DNA from: Nematostella vectensis
Lineage: Eukaryota; Cnidaria; Anthozoa; Actiniaria; Edwardsiidae
NCBI RefSeq assembly: GCF_932526225.1
Contig: NC_064035.1
Coordinates: 19,209,969-19,273,968, forward strand
DNA length: 64,000 nt
Direction: 5' to 3'
Positions within the stretch are counted from its first letter, which is position 1, and the number at the start of each line of letters is the position of its first letter. Positions 24,701 to 34,287 of the stretch are shown here, in pieces. The translations under genes were made by a program, and so were the position numbers. The notes below the pieces were generated by a model. That model was not told the DNA's origin and did no database searches. It saw only the letters and a program-made list of their open reading frames with translations.

Positions 24701-27700
24701 GTCCAGACTGTGATGATGGTGGTTAAGTCCAGACTGTGATGATGGTGGTTAAGTCCAGACTGTGATGATGGTGGTTAAGTCCAGACTGTGATGATGGTGG
24801 TTAAGTCCAGACTGTGATGATGGTGGTTATATCCAGACTGTGATGATGGTGGTTAATTCCAGACTGTGATGATGGTGGTTAATTCCAGACTGTGATGATG
24901 GTGGTTAAGTACAGACTGTGATGATGGTGGTTATGTCCAGACTGTGATGATGGTGGTTAAGTCCAGACTGTGATGATGGTGGTTAAGTACAGACTGTGAT
25001 GATGGTGGTTATGTCCAGACTGTGATGATTGTGGTTAATTCCAGACTGTGATGATGGTGGTTAAGTACAGACTGTGATGATGGTGGTTAAGTCCAGACTG
25101 CAGTGATAGTGGTTAAGTCCAGACTGTGATGATGGTGGTTATGTCCAGACTGTGATGATGGTGGTTATGTCCAGACTGTGATGATGGTGGTTAAGTCCAG
25201 ACTGCAGTGATAGTGGTTAAGTCCAGACTGTGATGATGGTGGTTATGTCCAGACTGTGATGATGGTGGTTAAGTCCAGACTGTGATGATGGTGGTTAAGT
25301 CCAGACTGTGATGATGGTGGTTAATTCCAGACTGTGATGATGGTGGTTAATTCCAGACTGTGATGATGGTGGTTAAGTACAGACTGTGATGATGGTGGTT
25401 ATGTCCAGACTGTGATGATGGTGGTTAAGTCCAGACTGTGATGATGGTGGTTAAGTACAGACTGTGATGATGGTGGTTATGTCCAGACTGTGATGATTGT
25501 GGTTAATTCCAGACTGTGATGATGGTGGTTAAGTACAGACTGTGATGATGGTGGTTAAGTCCAGACTGCAGTGATAGTGGTTAAGTCCAGACTGTGATGA
25601 TGGTGGTTATGTCCAGACTGTGATGATGGTGGTTATGTCCAGACTGTGATGATGGTGGTTAAGTCCAGACTGTGATGATGGTGGTTAAGTCCAGACTGTG
25701 ATGATGGTGGTTATGTCCAGACTGTGATGATGGTGGTTAAGTCCAGACTGCAGTGATAGTGGTTAAGTCCAGACTGTGATGATGGTGGTTAAGTCCAGAC
25801 TGTGATGATGGTGGTTATGTCCAGACTGTGATGATGGTGGTTAAGTCAAGACTGTGATGATAGTGGTTAAGTCCAGACTGTGATGATGGTGGTTATGTCC
25901 AGACTGTGATGATGGTGGTTAAGTCCAGACTGTGATGATGGTGGTTAATTCCAGACTGTGATGATGGTGGTTAAGTACAGACTGTGATGATGGTGGTTAT
26001 GTCCAGACTGTGATGATGGTGGTTAATTCCAGACTGTGATGATGGTGGTTAATTCCAGACTGTGATGATGGATGTTAATTCCAGACTGTGATGATGGTGG
26101 TTAATTCCAGACTGTGATGATGGTGGTTAATTCCAGACTGTGATGATGGTGGTTAATTCCAGACTGTGATGATGGTGGTTAAGTACAGACTGTGATGATG
26201 GTGGTTATGTCTAGATTGTGATGATGGTGGTTAATTCCAGACTGTGATGATGGTGGTTAAGTACAGACTGTGATGATGGTGGTTAAGTCCAGACTGCAGT
26301 GATAGTGGTTAAGTTCAGACTGTGATGATGGTGGTTAATTCCAGACTGTGATGATGGTGGTTAATTCCAGACTGTGATGATGGTGGTTAATTCCAGACAG
26401 TGATGATGGTGGTTAATTCCAGACTGTGATGATGGTGGTTAATTCCAGACTGTGATGATGGTGGTTAATTCCAGACAGTGATGATGGTGGTTAATTCCAG
26501 ACTGTGATGATGGTGGTCAAGTACAGACTGTGATGATGGTGGTTAAGTACAGACTGTGATGATGGTGGTTATGTCCAGACTGTGATGAGTGTGGTTAATT
26601 CCAGACTGTGATGATGGTGGTTGAGTACAGACTGTGATGATGGTGGTTATGTCCAGACTGTGGTGATGGTGGTTAAGTTTAGACTGTGATGATGGTGGTT
26701 AAGTCTAGACTGTGATGATGGTGGTTATGTCCAGACTGTGATGATAGTGCTTAAGTCCAGACTGCAGTGATAGTGGTTAAGCCCAGACTGTGATGATGGT
26801 GGTTAAGTACAGACTGTAGTGATAGTGGTTAAGTACAGACTGTGATGATGGTGGTTAAGTACAGACTGTGATGATGGTGGTTATGTCCAGACTGTGATGA
26901 TTGTGGTTAATTCCAGACTGTGATGATGGTGGTTAAGTACAGACTGTGATGATGGTGGTTAAGTCCAGACTGCAGTGATAGTGGTTAAGTCCAGACTGTG
27001 ATGATGGTGGTTATGTCCAGACTGTGATGATGGTGGTTATGTCCAGACTGTGATGATGGTGGTTAAGTCCAGACTGTGATGATGGTGGTTAAGTCCAGAC
27101 TGTGATGATGGTGGTTATGTCCAGACTGTGATGATGGTGGTTAAGTCCAGACAGCAGTGATAGTGGTTAAGTCCAGACTGTGATGATGGTGGTTAAGTCC
27201 AGACTGTGATGATGGTGGTTATGTCCAGACTGTGATGATGGTGGTTAAGTCCAGACTGTGATGATAGTGGTTAAGTCCAGACTGTGATGATAGTGGTTAA
27301 GTCCAGACTGTGATGATGGTGGTTAAGTCCAGACTGTGATGATGGTGGTTAAGTACAGACTGTGATGATGGTGGTTATGTCCAGACTGTGATGATGGTGG
27401 TTAAGTCCAGACTGTGATGATGGTGGTTAATTCCAGACTGTGATGATGGTGGTTAAGTACAGACTGTGATGATGGTGGTTATGTCCAGACTGTGATGATG
27501 GTGGTTAATTCCAGACTGTGATGATGGTGGTTAATTCCAGACTGTGATGATGGATGTTAATTCCAGACTGTGATGATGGTGGTTAATTCCAGACTGTGAT
27601 GATGGTGGTTAATTCCAGACTGTGATGATGGTGGTTAATTCCAGACTGTGATAATGGTGGTTAAGTACAGACTGTGATGATGGTGGTTATGTCTAGATTG

Positions 27701-30700
27701 TGATGATGGTGGTTAATTCCAGACTGTGATGATGGTGGTTAAGTACAGACTGTGATGATGGTGGTTAAGTCCAGACTGCAGTGATAGTGGTTAAGTTCAG
27801 ACAGTGATGATGGTGGTTAATTCCAGACTGTGATGATGGTGGTTAATTCCAGACTGTGATGATGGTGGTTAATTCCAGACAGTGATGATGGTGGTTAATT
27901 CCAGACTGTGATGATGGTGGTTAATTCCAGACTGTGATGATGGTGGTTAATTCCAGACAGTGATGATGGTGGTTAATTCCAGACTGTGATGATGGTGGTC
28001 AAGTACAGACTGTGATGATGGTGGTTATGTCCAGACAGTGATGATGGTGGTTAATTCCAGACTGTGATGATGGTGGTCAAGTACAGACTGTGATGATGGT
28101 GGTTATGTCCAGACTGTGATGATGGTGGTTATGTCCAGACTGTGATGAGTGTGGTTAATTCCAGACTGTGATGATGGTGGTTAAGTACAGACTGTGATGA
28201 TGGTAGTTAAGCCAGACTGTGATGATGGTGGTTAGGAACAGACTGTGATGATGGTGGTTCAGTCCAGACTGTGATGATGGTGGTTAAGTCCAGACTGTAG
28301 TGATAGTGGTTAAGTACAGACTGTGATGATGGTGGTCAAGTACAGACTGTGATGATGGTGGTTAAGGCCAGACTGTGATGATGGTGGTTCAGTCCAGACT
28401 GTTATGATGGTGGTTAAGTACAGACTGTGATGATGGTGGTCAAGTACAGACTGTAATGATGGTGGTTAAGTACAGACTGTGATGATGGTGGTTAAGTACA
28501 GACTGTGATGATGGTGGTTAAGTCCATACTGCAGTGATAGTGGTTAAGTACAGACTGTGATGATGGTGGTTAAGTACAGACTGTGATGATGGTGGTTAAG
28601 TACAGACTGCAGTGATAGTGGTTAAGTCCAGACTGTGATGATGGTGGTTAAGTACAGACTGTGATGATGGTGGTTAAGTACAGACTGTGATGATGGTGGT
28701 TAAGTCCAGACTGTGATGATGGTGGTTAAGTACAGACTGTGATGATGGTGGTTAAGTCCATACTGCAGTGATAGTGGTTAAGTACAGACTGTGATGATGG
28801 TGGTTAAGTACAGACTGTGATGATGGTGGTTAAGTACAGACTGTGATGATGGTGGTTAAGTACAGACTGCAGTGATAGTGGTTAAGTCCAGACTGTGATG
28901 ATGGTGGTTAAGTACAGACTGTGATGATGGTGGTTAAGTACAGACTGCAGTGATAGTGGTTAAGTCCAGACTGTGATGATGGTGGTTAAGTACAGACTGT
29001 GATGATGGTGGTTAAGTCCATACTGCAGTGATAGTGGTTAAGTACAGACTGTGATGATGGTGGTTAAGTACAGACTGTGATGATGGTGGTTAAGTACAGA
29101 CTGTGATGATGGTGGTTAAGTACAGACTGTGATGATGGTGGTCAAGTACAGACTGTGATGATGGTGGTTAAGTACAGACTGTGATGATGGTGGTTAAGTA
29201 CAGACTGTGATGATGGTGGTTAGTCCAGACTGTGATGATGGTGGTTAAGTCCAGACTGTGATGATGGTGGTTAAGTACAGACTATGATGATGGTGGTTAA
29301 GTCCAGACTGTGGTGATGGTGGTTAGTCCAGACTGTGATGATGGTGGTTAAGTACAGACTGTGATGATGGTGGTTAAGTACAGACTATGATGATGGTGGT
29401 TAAGTCCAGACTGTGGTGATGGTGGTTAGTCCAGACTGTGATGATGGTGGTTAAGTCCAGACTGTGATGATGGTGGTTAAGTACAGACTGTGATGATGGT
29501 GGTTAGTCCAGACTGTGATGATGGTGGTTAAGTCCAGACTGTGATGATGGTGGTTAAGTACAGACTATGATGATGGTGGTTAAGTACAGACTATGATGAT
29601 GGTGGTTAAGTCCAGACTGTGGTGATGGTGGTTAGTCCAGACTGTGATGATGGTGGTTAAGTCCAGACTGTGATGATGGTGGTTAAGTACAGACTGTGAT
29701 GATGGTGGTTAGTCCAGACTGTGATGATGGTGGTTAAGTCCAGACTGTGATGATGGTGGTTAAGTACAGACTATGATGATGGTGGTTAATTCCAGACTGT
29801 GATGATGGTGGTTAATTCCAGACTGTGATGATGGTGGTTAATTCCAGACAGTGATGATGGTGGTTAATTCCAGACTGTGATGATGGTGGTCAAGTACAGA
29901 CTGTGATGATGGTGGTTATGTCCAGACTGTGATGATGGTGGTTATGTCCAGACTGTGATGAGTGTGGTTAATTCCAGACTGTGATGATGGTGGTTAAGTA
30001 CAGACTGTGATGATGGTAGTTAAGCCAGACTGTGATGATGGTGGTTAAGAACAGACTGTGATGATGGTGGTTCAGTCCAGACTGTGATGATGGTGGTTAA
30101 GTCCAGACTGTAGTGATAGTGGTTAAGTACAGACTGTGATGATGGTGGTCAAGTACAGACTGTGATGATGGTGGTTAAGGCCAGACTGTGATGATGGTGG
30201 TTCAGTCCAGACTGTTATGATGGTGGTTAAGTACAGACTGTTATGATGGTGGTTAAGTACAGACTGTGATGATGGTGGTCAAGTACAGACTGTAATGATG
30301 GTGGTTAAGTACAGACTGTGATGATGGTGGTTAAGTACAGACTGTGATGATGGTGGTTAAGTCCATACTGCAGTGATAGTGGTTAAGTACAGACTGTGAT
30401 GATGGTGGTTAAGTACAGACTGTGATGATGGTGGTTAAGTCCAGACTGTGATGATGGTGGTTTAGTCCAGACTGCAGTGATAGTGGTTAAGTACAGACTG
30501 TGATGATGGTGGTTAAGTACAGACTGTGATGATGGTGGTTAAGTACAGACTGTGATGATGGTGGTCAAGTACAGACTGTGATGATGGTGGTTAAGTACAG
30601 ACTGTGATGATGGTGGTTAAGTACAGACTGTGATGATGGTGGTTAAGTACAGACTGTGATGATGGTGGTTTAGTCCAGACTGCAGTGATAGTGGTTAAGT

Positions 30701-33700
30701 ACAGACTGTGATGATGGTGGTTAAGTACAGACTGTGATGATGGTGGTTAAGTACAGACTGTGATGATGGTGGTCAAGTACAGACTGTGATGATGGTGGTT
30801 AAGTACAGACTGTGGTGATGGTGGTTAAGTCCAGACTGTGATGATGGTGGTTAAGTCCAGACTGTGATGATGGTGGTTAAGTACAGACTGTGATGATGGT
30901 GGTTAAGTACAGACTATGATGATGGTGGTTAAGTCCAGACTGTGGTGATGGTGGTTAGTCCAGACTGTGATGATGGTGGTTAAGTCCAGACTGTGATGAT
31001 GGTGGTTAAGTACAGACTGTGATGATGGTGGTTAGTCCAGACTGTGATGATGGTGGTTAAGTCCAGACTGTGATGATGGTGGTTAAGTACAGACTATGAT
31101 GATGGTGGTTAAGTACAGACTATGATGATGGTGGTTAAGTCCAGACTGTGGTGATGGTGGTTAGTCCAGACTGTGATGATGGTGGTTAAGTCCAGACTGT
31201 GATGATGGTGGTTAAGTACAGACTGTGATGATGGTGGTTAGTCCAGACTGTGATGATGGTGGTTAAGTCCAGACTGTGATGATGGTGGTTAAGTACAGAC
31301 TATGATGATGGTGGTTAAGTCCAGACTGTGATGATGGTGGTTAGTCCAGACTGTGATGATGGTGGTTAAGTCCAGACTGTGATGATGGTGGTTTACCAAG
31401 TCCAGACTGTGGTGATTGTGGTTTTGAATGCTTTCGGATTCGCGTCAGTTTTGCGGGCTTGTCACTAGCCTCTTCGTCGCGTTCCTTAGTTTCTTCAGGC
31501 TCCAACCATAGACAATTGGATTAACCATGGAAATTATGTTATCCAGTGTGCTAGCATGGGGCGAAGCAATAACGCTAAACTCCGCACTTGGCGAGTCGAT
31601 CGTGCCTGTTCCTATGCTATGTATAATAAACAAGGAAACAACGGAAACAAAACTGATGAATGTGAGTGAGCAGAGCACCAATGCATCTTGTAACTTGGCT
31701 TTGCACTCCTTGACAGCGGCGTCGTCTGTTGTAGCAGGAGCGATTGCGAGCCGTTTCTTCTGCTTCCTGACAATCGCATATACTGCGATTGAACAGCCCC
31801 ACGTGGCAACACGTAACGCGAATGTAAGACCTAGCGAAGTAGTTATGCCACTAGCTAGATCAAGCCGAAACCTAAAAAGTAACAGCGAAAAGCAAACGGC
31901 GATACTTGCTATACTCAAAACAGTAAGGAAGATTGTATTGCTTATTACACGATTGTACCAGTACGGACACTGGATTGCAAGAAATCGCTCAACGTTTATG
32001 GCAACGATAGATGTCAGTTGGAGCCCCTTAATCAACACTGGTAAAATCCGCTGCATCTAGAATGCCACAAGCCGGAACACCCCGAAGGTTGTTTACTCTC
32101 AAGGCGATAAACAGAGGCTGTACCACAACACCCACTGCTAAGTCCGCAACCGCCAAGGAAACCAGCCCCGCCATTTGGTTGAGCTCTCGAAGCTGTGGTG
32201 TTCGTAGAACCGCCGCTATTATTGCTCCGTTAAATGAAACGGTGAGAATAGCGGCTGGCCCAGACGTGGCGACAATTGCCACAAACGTCGAGTTTACAAC
32301 GCTGCTATTCCATAGTAGCTCCATATACGGTGCCAGGCACTGATTATCGCCCTTAAAGGATGTATTTCGCGGGTTCGACGAGTTCATTCCCCGTAGAATC
32401 CTCTTCTCTTCGCTAACTAAATGAACGTGGTGAAATACCTTGGTTTAAAGAGCCTTCTCCAGAAAACACGTGACTGATAGGCAACCGGTTGACAAGAACA
32501 AAAGGCAAGGGTACAATCACATTGATTTTAAGCCAAGGGTAGAATCACATTGATTTTAAGCCAAGGGTACAATCACATTGATTTTAAGCCAAGGGTACAA
32601 TTACATTGATTTTAAGCCAAGGGTACAATCACATTGATTTTAAGCCAAGGGTACAATCATCTGTCTGCTTATTTCTGTATATCCGCCTATTTAGCACCAA
32701 GCACTTGTATAGATTCAATATTCGATGAGTTTGACAGAGTCATGGAAATCCACGATAATCAAGCAAGAATCCTAACAATCCAGTAATGAGACCATAAAAA
32801 GGGTCTATTTGTAGCACGGAAACCCTCGCACCTGCGAAAGCTAGTGTTATATCCTGTGCTCGAAAGGACATGACGGAAATTTTCAAATAGCATGAAAGCA
32901 CAGATAATCACAATATAGATTTTGTCTTAGATAGTTTTTTCTACTCTAAAGGTTTAACGAGTTTTACGACATATCAACAAAATTAAAAGTTTATTTTACC
33001 GCTAGAAAATGCGCAAAGAAATGTTAACGTGCAGAAACGAAATACACGATATTTGTACACCACTTTTATAGTACAAGTTCATAGCGAGTTCTTTTGAAAA
33101 TGAGTTCTTCTGGAGTTAAGGGTTCTTTCTCTCGCAAAAACTTCATACATAGGCTTTTTGTAAGCAGTCCATAGACAGCGTTTTTGCCTTGAGCTTGATT
33201 CGTGAGCAGAGCACGTGACCAAATGTATGTGGTAAACTGTGTCATAAAGCTCCCGTGATCTCGAGGGGATTCCTGTGGCCCGCCCGCAGCCTTTCATGTG
33301 TGTATGGTGTTATCCCTACCGCTTCTGTTTGCACGCAAGTTTGTGTGAAATGCTACTAAAAAGTCAAACCAACAGTCGATGTTGAGTAGGGGGTTAAGGG
33401 TTTGCGGTGATGCGGTTTTGCCTTGAAACTGGCGTGGTTTTTCGGTTTTTCGAATTTTATTCCGCGGTATTGCGGTTTCTGGACTGCGCGGTTTACGGTT
33501 ATTGACTTATTTTGACGGTTTTTGGCGTTTTTCTGTGCGGTTTCTGCGTTTTCCTGTGCAGTTTTGCGGTTTTCGCACCCCCTTACACCCCGCTCGTTGA
33601 GGGTGGACAGATGGTTAACAATATCTTATCTGTTAATTAAAAGTCAAATCAATCAAAGTCAATTAAAGTCATTCCTACAAACAAATACTCGTTGACATTA

Positions 33701-34185
33701 AATTTGATCAGTAAACTTTCGTACATATTAACATATTTTGTAATTGTCTTGTATTTGTCTAAAACCACGGTTTTCCAAAAAAAATAATAAGATGATGCAT
33801 TGGAACTTCGCAAAAATCTAAATTCGCTCAAATCTAAATACTGTTTCTTTTGAAATCCACCTTCAGTGTTAATGATTGATTACAATAATTGCTTGAATTT
33901 TATTGCCATTAAGGACGGTCCATATTTTATATTTGACGGGGGAGTGGCTGACTTTCCAAAAAAATCGAGCAAGAAAAATTTGGCTTTCCTCCGTCAATGG
34001 TCGACCCCTCAATAGATAGATTTCCATCTCATTTTCTTTCAGATTGCGAAGGTATCGACGACTCCAAATACGCCGAGCTGTCAAAAGAGAAGACTAAGTA
34101 CCGCTGCGCACTGTGTCGAGGCGAGAAGGAAGAGCGTATGGACTCGTTTGCGCGAAAGAACCGGGACAAACCCGAGAACACCTGA
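8596..34185 (+). CDS. PHF10: PHF10/SAYP-like chromatin remodeller subunit (SAY domain, three PHD fingers), spliced
   Basis: Coding exons: 8596-8607, 8832-9053, 9672-10017, 10121-10204, 10434-10501, 10747-10812, 11650-11778, 12351-12460, 12985-13093, 13358-13510, 13795-13903, 17119-17231, 19515-19590, 20084-20172, 20447-20511, 20991-21100, 34043-34185. Every junction is GT-AG and the frame stays open for 667 codons to TGA at 34183. Known family role: PHF10 (human BAF45A) and fly SAYP are PBAF-type SWI/SNF subunits in the nucleus. Visible: AT-hook-like RPRGRPSKK (51-59); basic/proline-rich linker; SAY-type region (about 150-380, with [17 protein letters not shown]); Ser/Asp acidic tract (about 383-410); tandem PHD1-2 from C442 ([46 protein letters not shown]); and an extra C4HC3 finger at 592-645 that human PHF10 lacks. 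Introns hold about 13 kb of satellites and a nested antisense GPCR remnant. The 5' end is less certain than the rest. Confidence 0.93.
9213..9248 (+). CDS. Possible 36-nt alternative microexon of the PHF10 gene
   Basis: A T-rich tract ending in AAG precedes 36 bases that read in phase 0 without a stop ([12 protein letters not shown]) and end CAG before GTAATC. Both flanking exons (ending 9053, starting 9672) also join in phase 0, so inclusion would add 12 residues without breaking the frame. The donor is weak at +5. I did not recognise the peptide. RNA evidence would settle it. Confidence 0.35.
10486..10650 (+). repeat. 28-bp tandem repeat seeded from an exon-intron junction
   Basis: The last 16 coding bases of the exon ending at 10501 plus the donor and first intron bases (CCAGATAAATACCAG|GTATTTTTAGTGT) form the first of about six tandem units. 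Later units read CCAGATAATTGCCAG followed by AAATTTTCAGTGT or GTATTTTCAGTGT. The fourth unit keeps an intact CAG|GTATTTT donor-like sequence. The array lies wholly in the intron apart from its first unit. Confidence 0.85.
11886..12010. repeat. Degenerate CAT/CAC trinucleotide-rich tract
   Basis: Repeated CATCATCATTATCATCATCACCACC-type sequence in the intron between exons ending 11778 and starting 12351. It resembles the complement of the GATGATGGTGGT core found in later arrays of the same gene. Confidence 0.7.
12091..12160. repeat. Fragment of a dispersed repeat (copy 1)
   Basis: AGGCGTATCTAGAAATTAACGC... followed by GTAGTGATTCACTCACC closely resembles sequence at about 37028-37085 in an otx intron (GGCGTGTCTAGAGAAAAACGC... 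GTAGTGATGCACTGACC). Two diverged copies in unrelated introns indicate an interspersed repeat family. Confidence 0.6.
12661..12740. repeat. (AT)n microsatellite
   Basis: About 80 bases of AT dinucleotide repeat in a PHF10 intron. It produces a spurious Ile-Tyr open frame on the minus strand. Confidence 0.97.
13930..14110. repeat. CAT/TCA-rich low-complexity tract
   Basis: Irregular runs of CATCAT, ATCATCAC and TTGTCATCA just after the exon ending at 13903. It is simple sequence and generates a Met-rich spurious minus-strand frame. Confidence 0.7.
14154..14907. mobile_element. Possible ~750-bp TIR element in PHF10 intron
   Basis: TAAGGGCCCATGGTA at 14154-14168 is matched (14 of 15) by the reverse complement of 14893-14907. 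The interior is AT-rich, has no transposase frame and contains a tRNA-like segment near 14739-14795. No clear target-site duplication is visible, so the element boundaries are tentative. Confidence 0.4.
14739..14795 (-). pseudogene. tRNA-like fragment (T-arm and acceptor end)
   Basis: On the minus strand CCAGG-TTCAATC-CCTGG forms a perfect five-pair T-arm with a GGTTCAATCC B-box-like core. It is followed by TCGAGTC, which pairs with GACTC upstream. The total is about 57 bases, too short for a tRNA: the D arm and anticodon arm are not recognisable. It is best read as a tRNA-derived SINE piece or a truncated tRNA pseudogene. Confidence 0.45.
15590..17108 (+). repeat. 55/56-bp minisatellite abutting a splice acceptor
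   Basis: About 27 near-identical units containing TGCCTGCTTGTTAACTG, TTTAATTCTCTCACAC and TTTCCTGTCTYCCTTGTCAT, with more diverged units upstream from about 15360. Units differ by one C (55 or 56 bases) and by a few point variants. The final unit runs into CTCATTAAAG, the acceptor of the exon at 17119, so the array supplies the sequence immediately before that splice site. Confidence 0.95.
17358..17940 (+). repeat. 65-bp minisatellite (~9 copies)
   Basis: Nine units built from GATAGTGCTTTCAGTTCCTT, CATAATGACAAGGCAGTCAG and CAGTAGAACATATTAGTGAC (or CTGTAG). It lies in the intron between exons ending 17231 and starting 19515 and passes directly into the 21-bp array at about 17940. Confidence 0.95.
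17941..19430 (+). repeat. 21-bp GATGATGGTGGTAGTGGTGGT minisatellite
   Basis: About 70 units of the seven-triplet motif GAT GAT GGT GGT AGT GGT GGT, interspersed with variants containing GATGCTGATAAGGGT and GATGGGTCTAGT. Because the unit is a multiple of three, all frames stay open for about 500 codons on both strands, giving spurious low-complexity proteins. It lies inside a PHF10 intron with good flanking splice sites, so it is not coding. Confidence 0.95.
19736..20083 (+). pseudogene. Three tandem pseudo-copies of a PHF10 exon start
   Basis: AG|GTYGCTGGACATGTGAACTT occurs at 19736, 19854 and 19969, then at the true exon 20084, spaced 118, 115 and 115 bases. Each copy carries an acceptor and about 55 bases of exon-like sequence. 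They diverge after TGTTCGAG into C-rich sequence and lack a donor. In copies two and three a zinc-ligand Cys codon TGT has become TAT. Only the copy at 20084 continues in frame to a donor (20172). Confidence 0.85.
21252..21507. mobile_element. 256-bp MITE with perfect 33-bp terminal inverted repeats
   Basis: The 33 bases at 21252-21284 (ATTAAAGCCGCATTGTCACC and onward) are the exact reverse complement of 21475-21507. The interior is AT-rich and non-coding. TTAA occurs at both ends (21253-21256 and 21503-21506), compatible with a TTAA target-site duplication. Perfect termini imply recent insertion. It lies in the 12.9-kb last intron of the PHF10 gene. The superfamily is not certain. Confidence 0.85.
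21961..22149 (+). repeat. CCCTGTACTGTRCT repeat ending in a palindrome
   Basis: About eight irregular 15-23-bp units with the core TCCCTGTACTGTGCT. The array ends with CCCTGTAC-A-GTACAGGG at 22133-22149, a perfect inverted repeat with a one-base spacer. The 26-bp array starts immediately after it. Confidence 0.9.
22150..31425 (+). repeat. 9.3-kb minisatellite of ~355 26-bp units with higher-order repeats
   Basis: Unit GTGATGATGGTGGTTAAGTC plus CAGACT. Variant positions give AAGTCC, AAGTAC, AATTCC and ATGTCC forms, plus CAGTGATAGTGG units. A 25-bp form (GGTTAGTCC) is common in the last third. Marker variants recur at fixed offsets of 468, 884 and 1482 bases (18, 34 and 57 units), and a 1.8-kb block near 28203 recurs near 30016. 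The strand is strongly C-poor. It occupies most of the last PHF10 intron. Confidence 0.97.
31445..32387 (-). pseudogene. Class A GPCR, intronless, frameshifted; nested antisense in the PHF10 intron
   Basis: Two minus-strand frames make one rhodopsin-family receptor. 32387-32028 encodes an N-terminus with N-glycosylation sequons, TM1 (FNGAII), TM2 (LAVADLAVG, a typical LxxxD) and the start of TM3 with its conserved Cys. 32056-31445 encodes the end of TM3 (NVERF in place of D/ERY), TM4, TM5 followed by basic RKQKKR, TM6 and TM7 with NPIVYG. The frames differ by one base. A stop lies just before the second frame's ATG and the first frame ends at 32028, so the lesion must fall within about 30 bases in TM3. 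Cys-to-Arg spacing is also a few bases longer than canonical. This is either a recent pseudogene or an assembly error. Ligand unknown; the closest subfamily was not recognised. Confidence 0.7.
32504..32660 (+). repeat. 28-bp tandem repeat (5 full copies)
   Basis: Units AAGGGTACAATCACATTGAT plus TTTAAGCC start at about 28-base intervals from 32505, with single-base variants (GTAGAATC, CAATTACATT). It lies just upstream of the GPCR remnant's start codon, within the PHF10 intron. Confidence 0.93.
33380..33580 (+). repeat. Degenerate GCGGTTT-rich tract
   Basis: Irregular repetition of TGCGGTTTT, GCGGTTTCTG and GACGGTTTTTGG over about 200 bases. It looks like a decayed short-unit satellite. No coding frame is present. 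Confidence 0.7.
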
Positions 34186-34190
34186 GCACG

Positions 34191-34260
34191 TGCGTGACTA
34201 CATGGAGTATTGCGTGACTAGATGGAGTATTGCGTGACTAGATGGGGTATTGCGTGACGA
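34191..34260 (+). repeat. 20-bp repeat directly after the PHF10 stop codon
   Basis: TGCGTGACTAGATGGAGTAT is repeated about 3.5 times starting six bases after the TGA. The CGTGAC core continues irregularly to about 34444 (around ten occurrences, including CACGTGACC). Confidence 0.9.
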
Positions 34261-34281
34261 CTGCATGTGCAGTGTAACGCG

Positions 34282-34287
34282 AATAAA
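34282..34287 (+). terminator. PHF10 polyadenylation signal
   Basis: AATAAA about 97 bases after the stop codon at 34183-34185. It is the first such signal downstream on this strand. Confidence 0.6.

Noticed and set aside
22150-31425. CRISPR-like regular array
   Set aside because: Units are contiguous 26-mers with no unique spacers, in an animal gene intron. It is a minisatellite.
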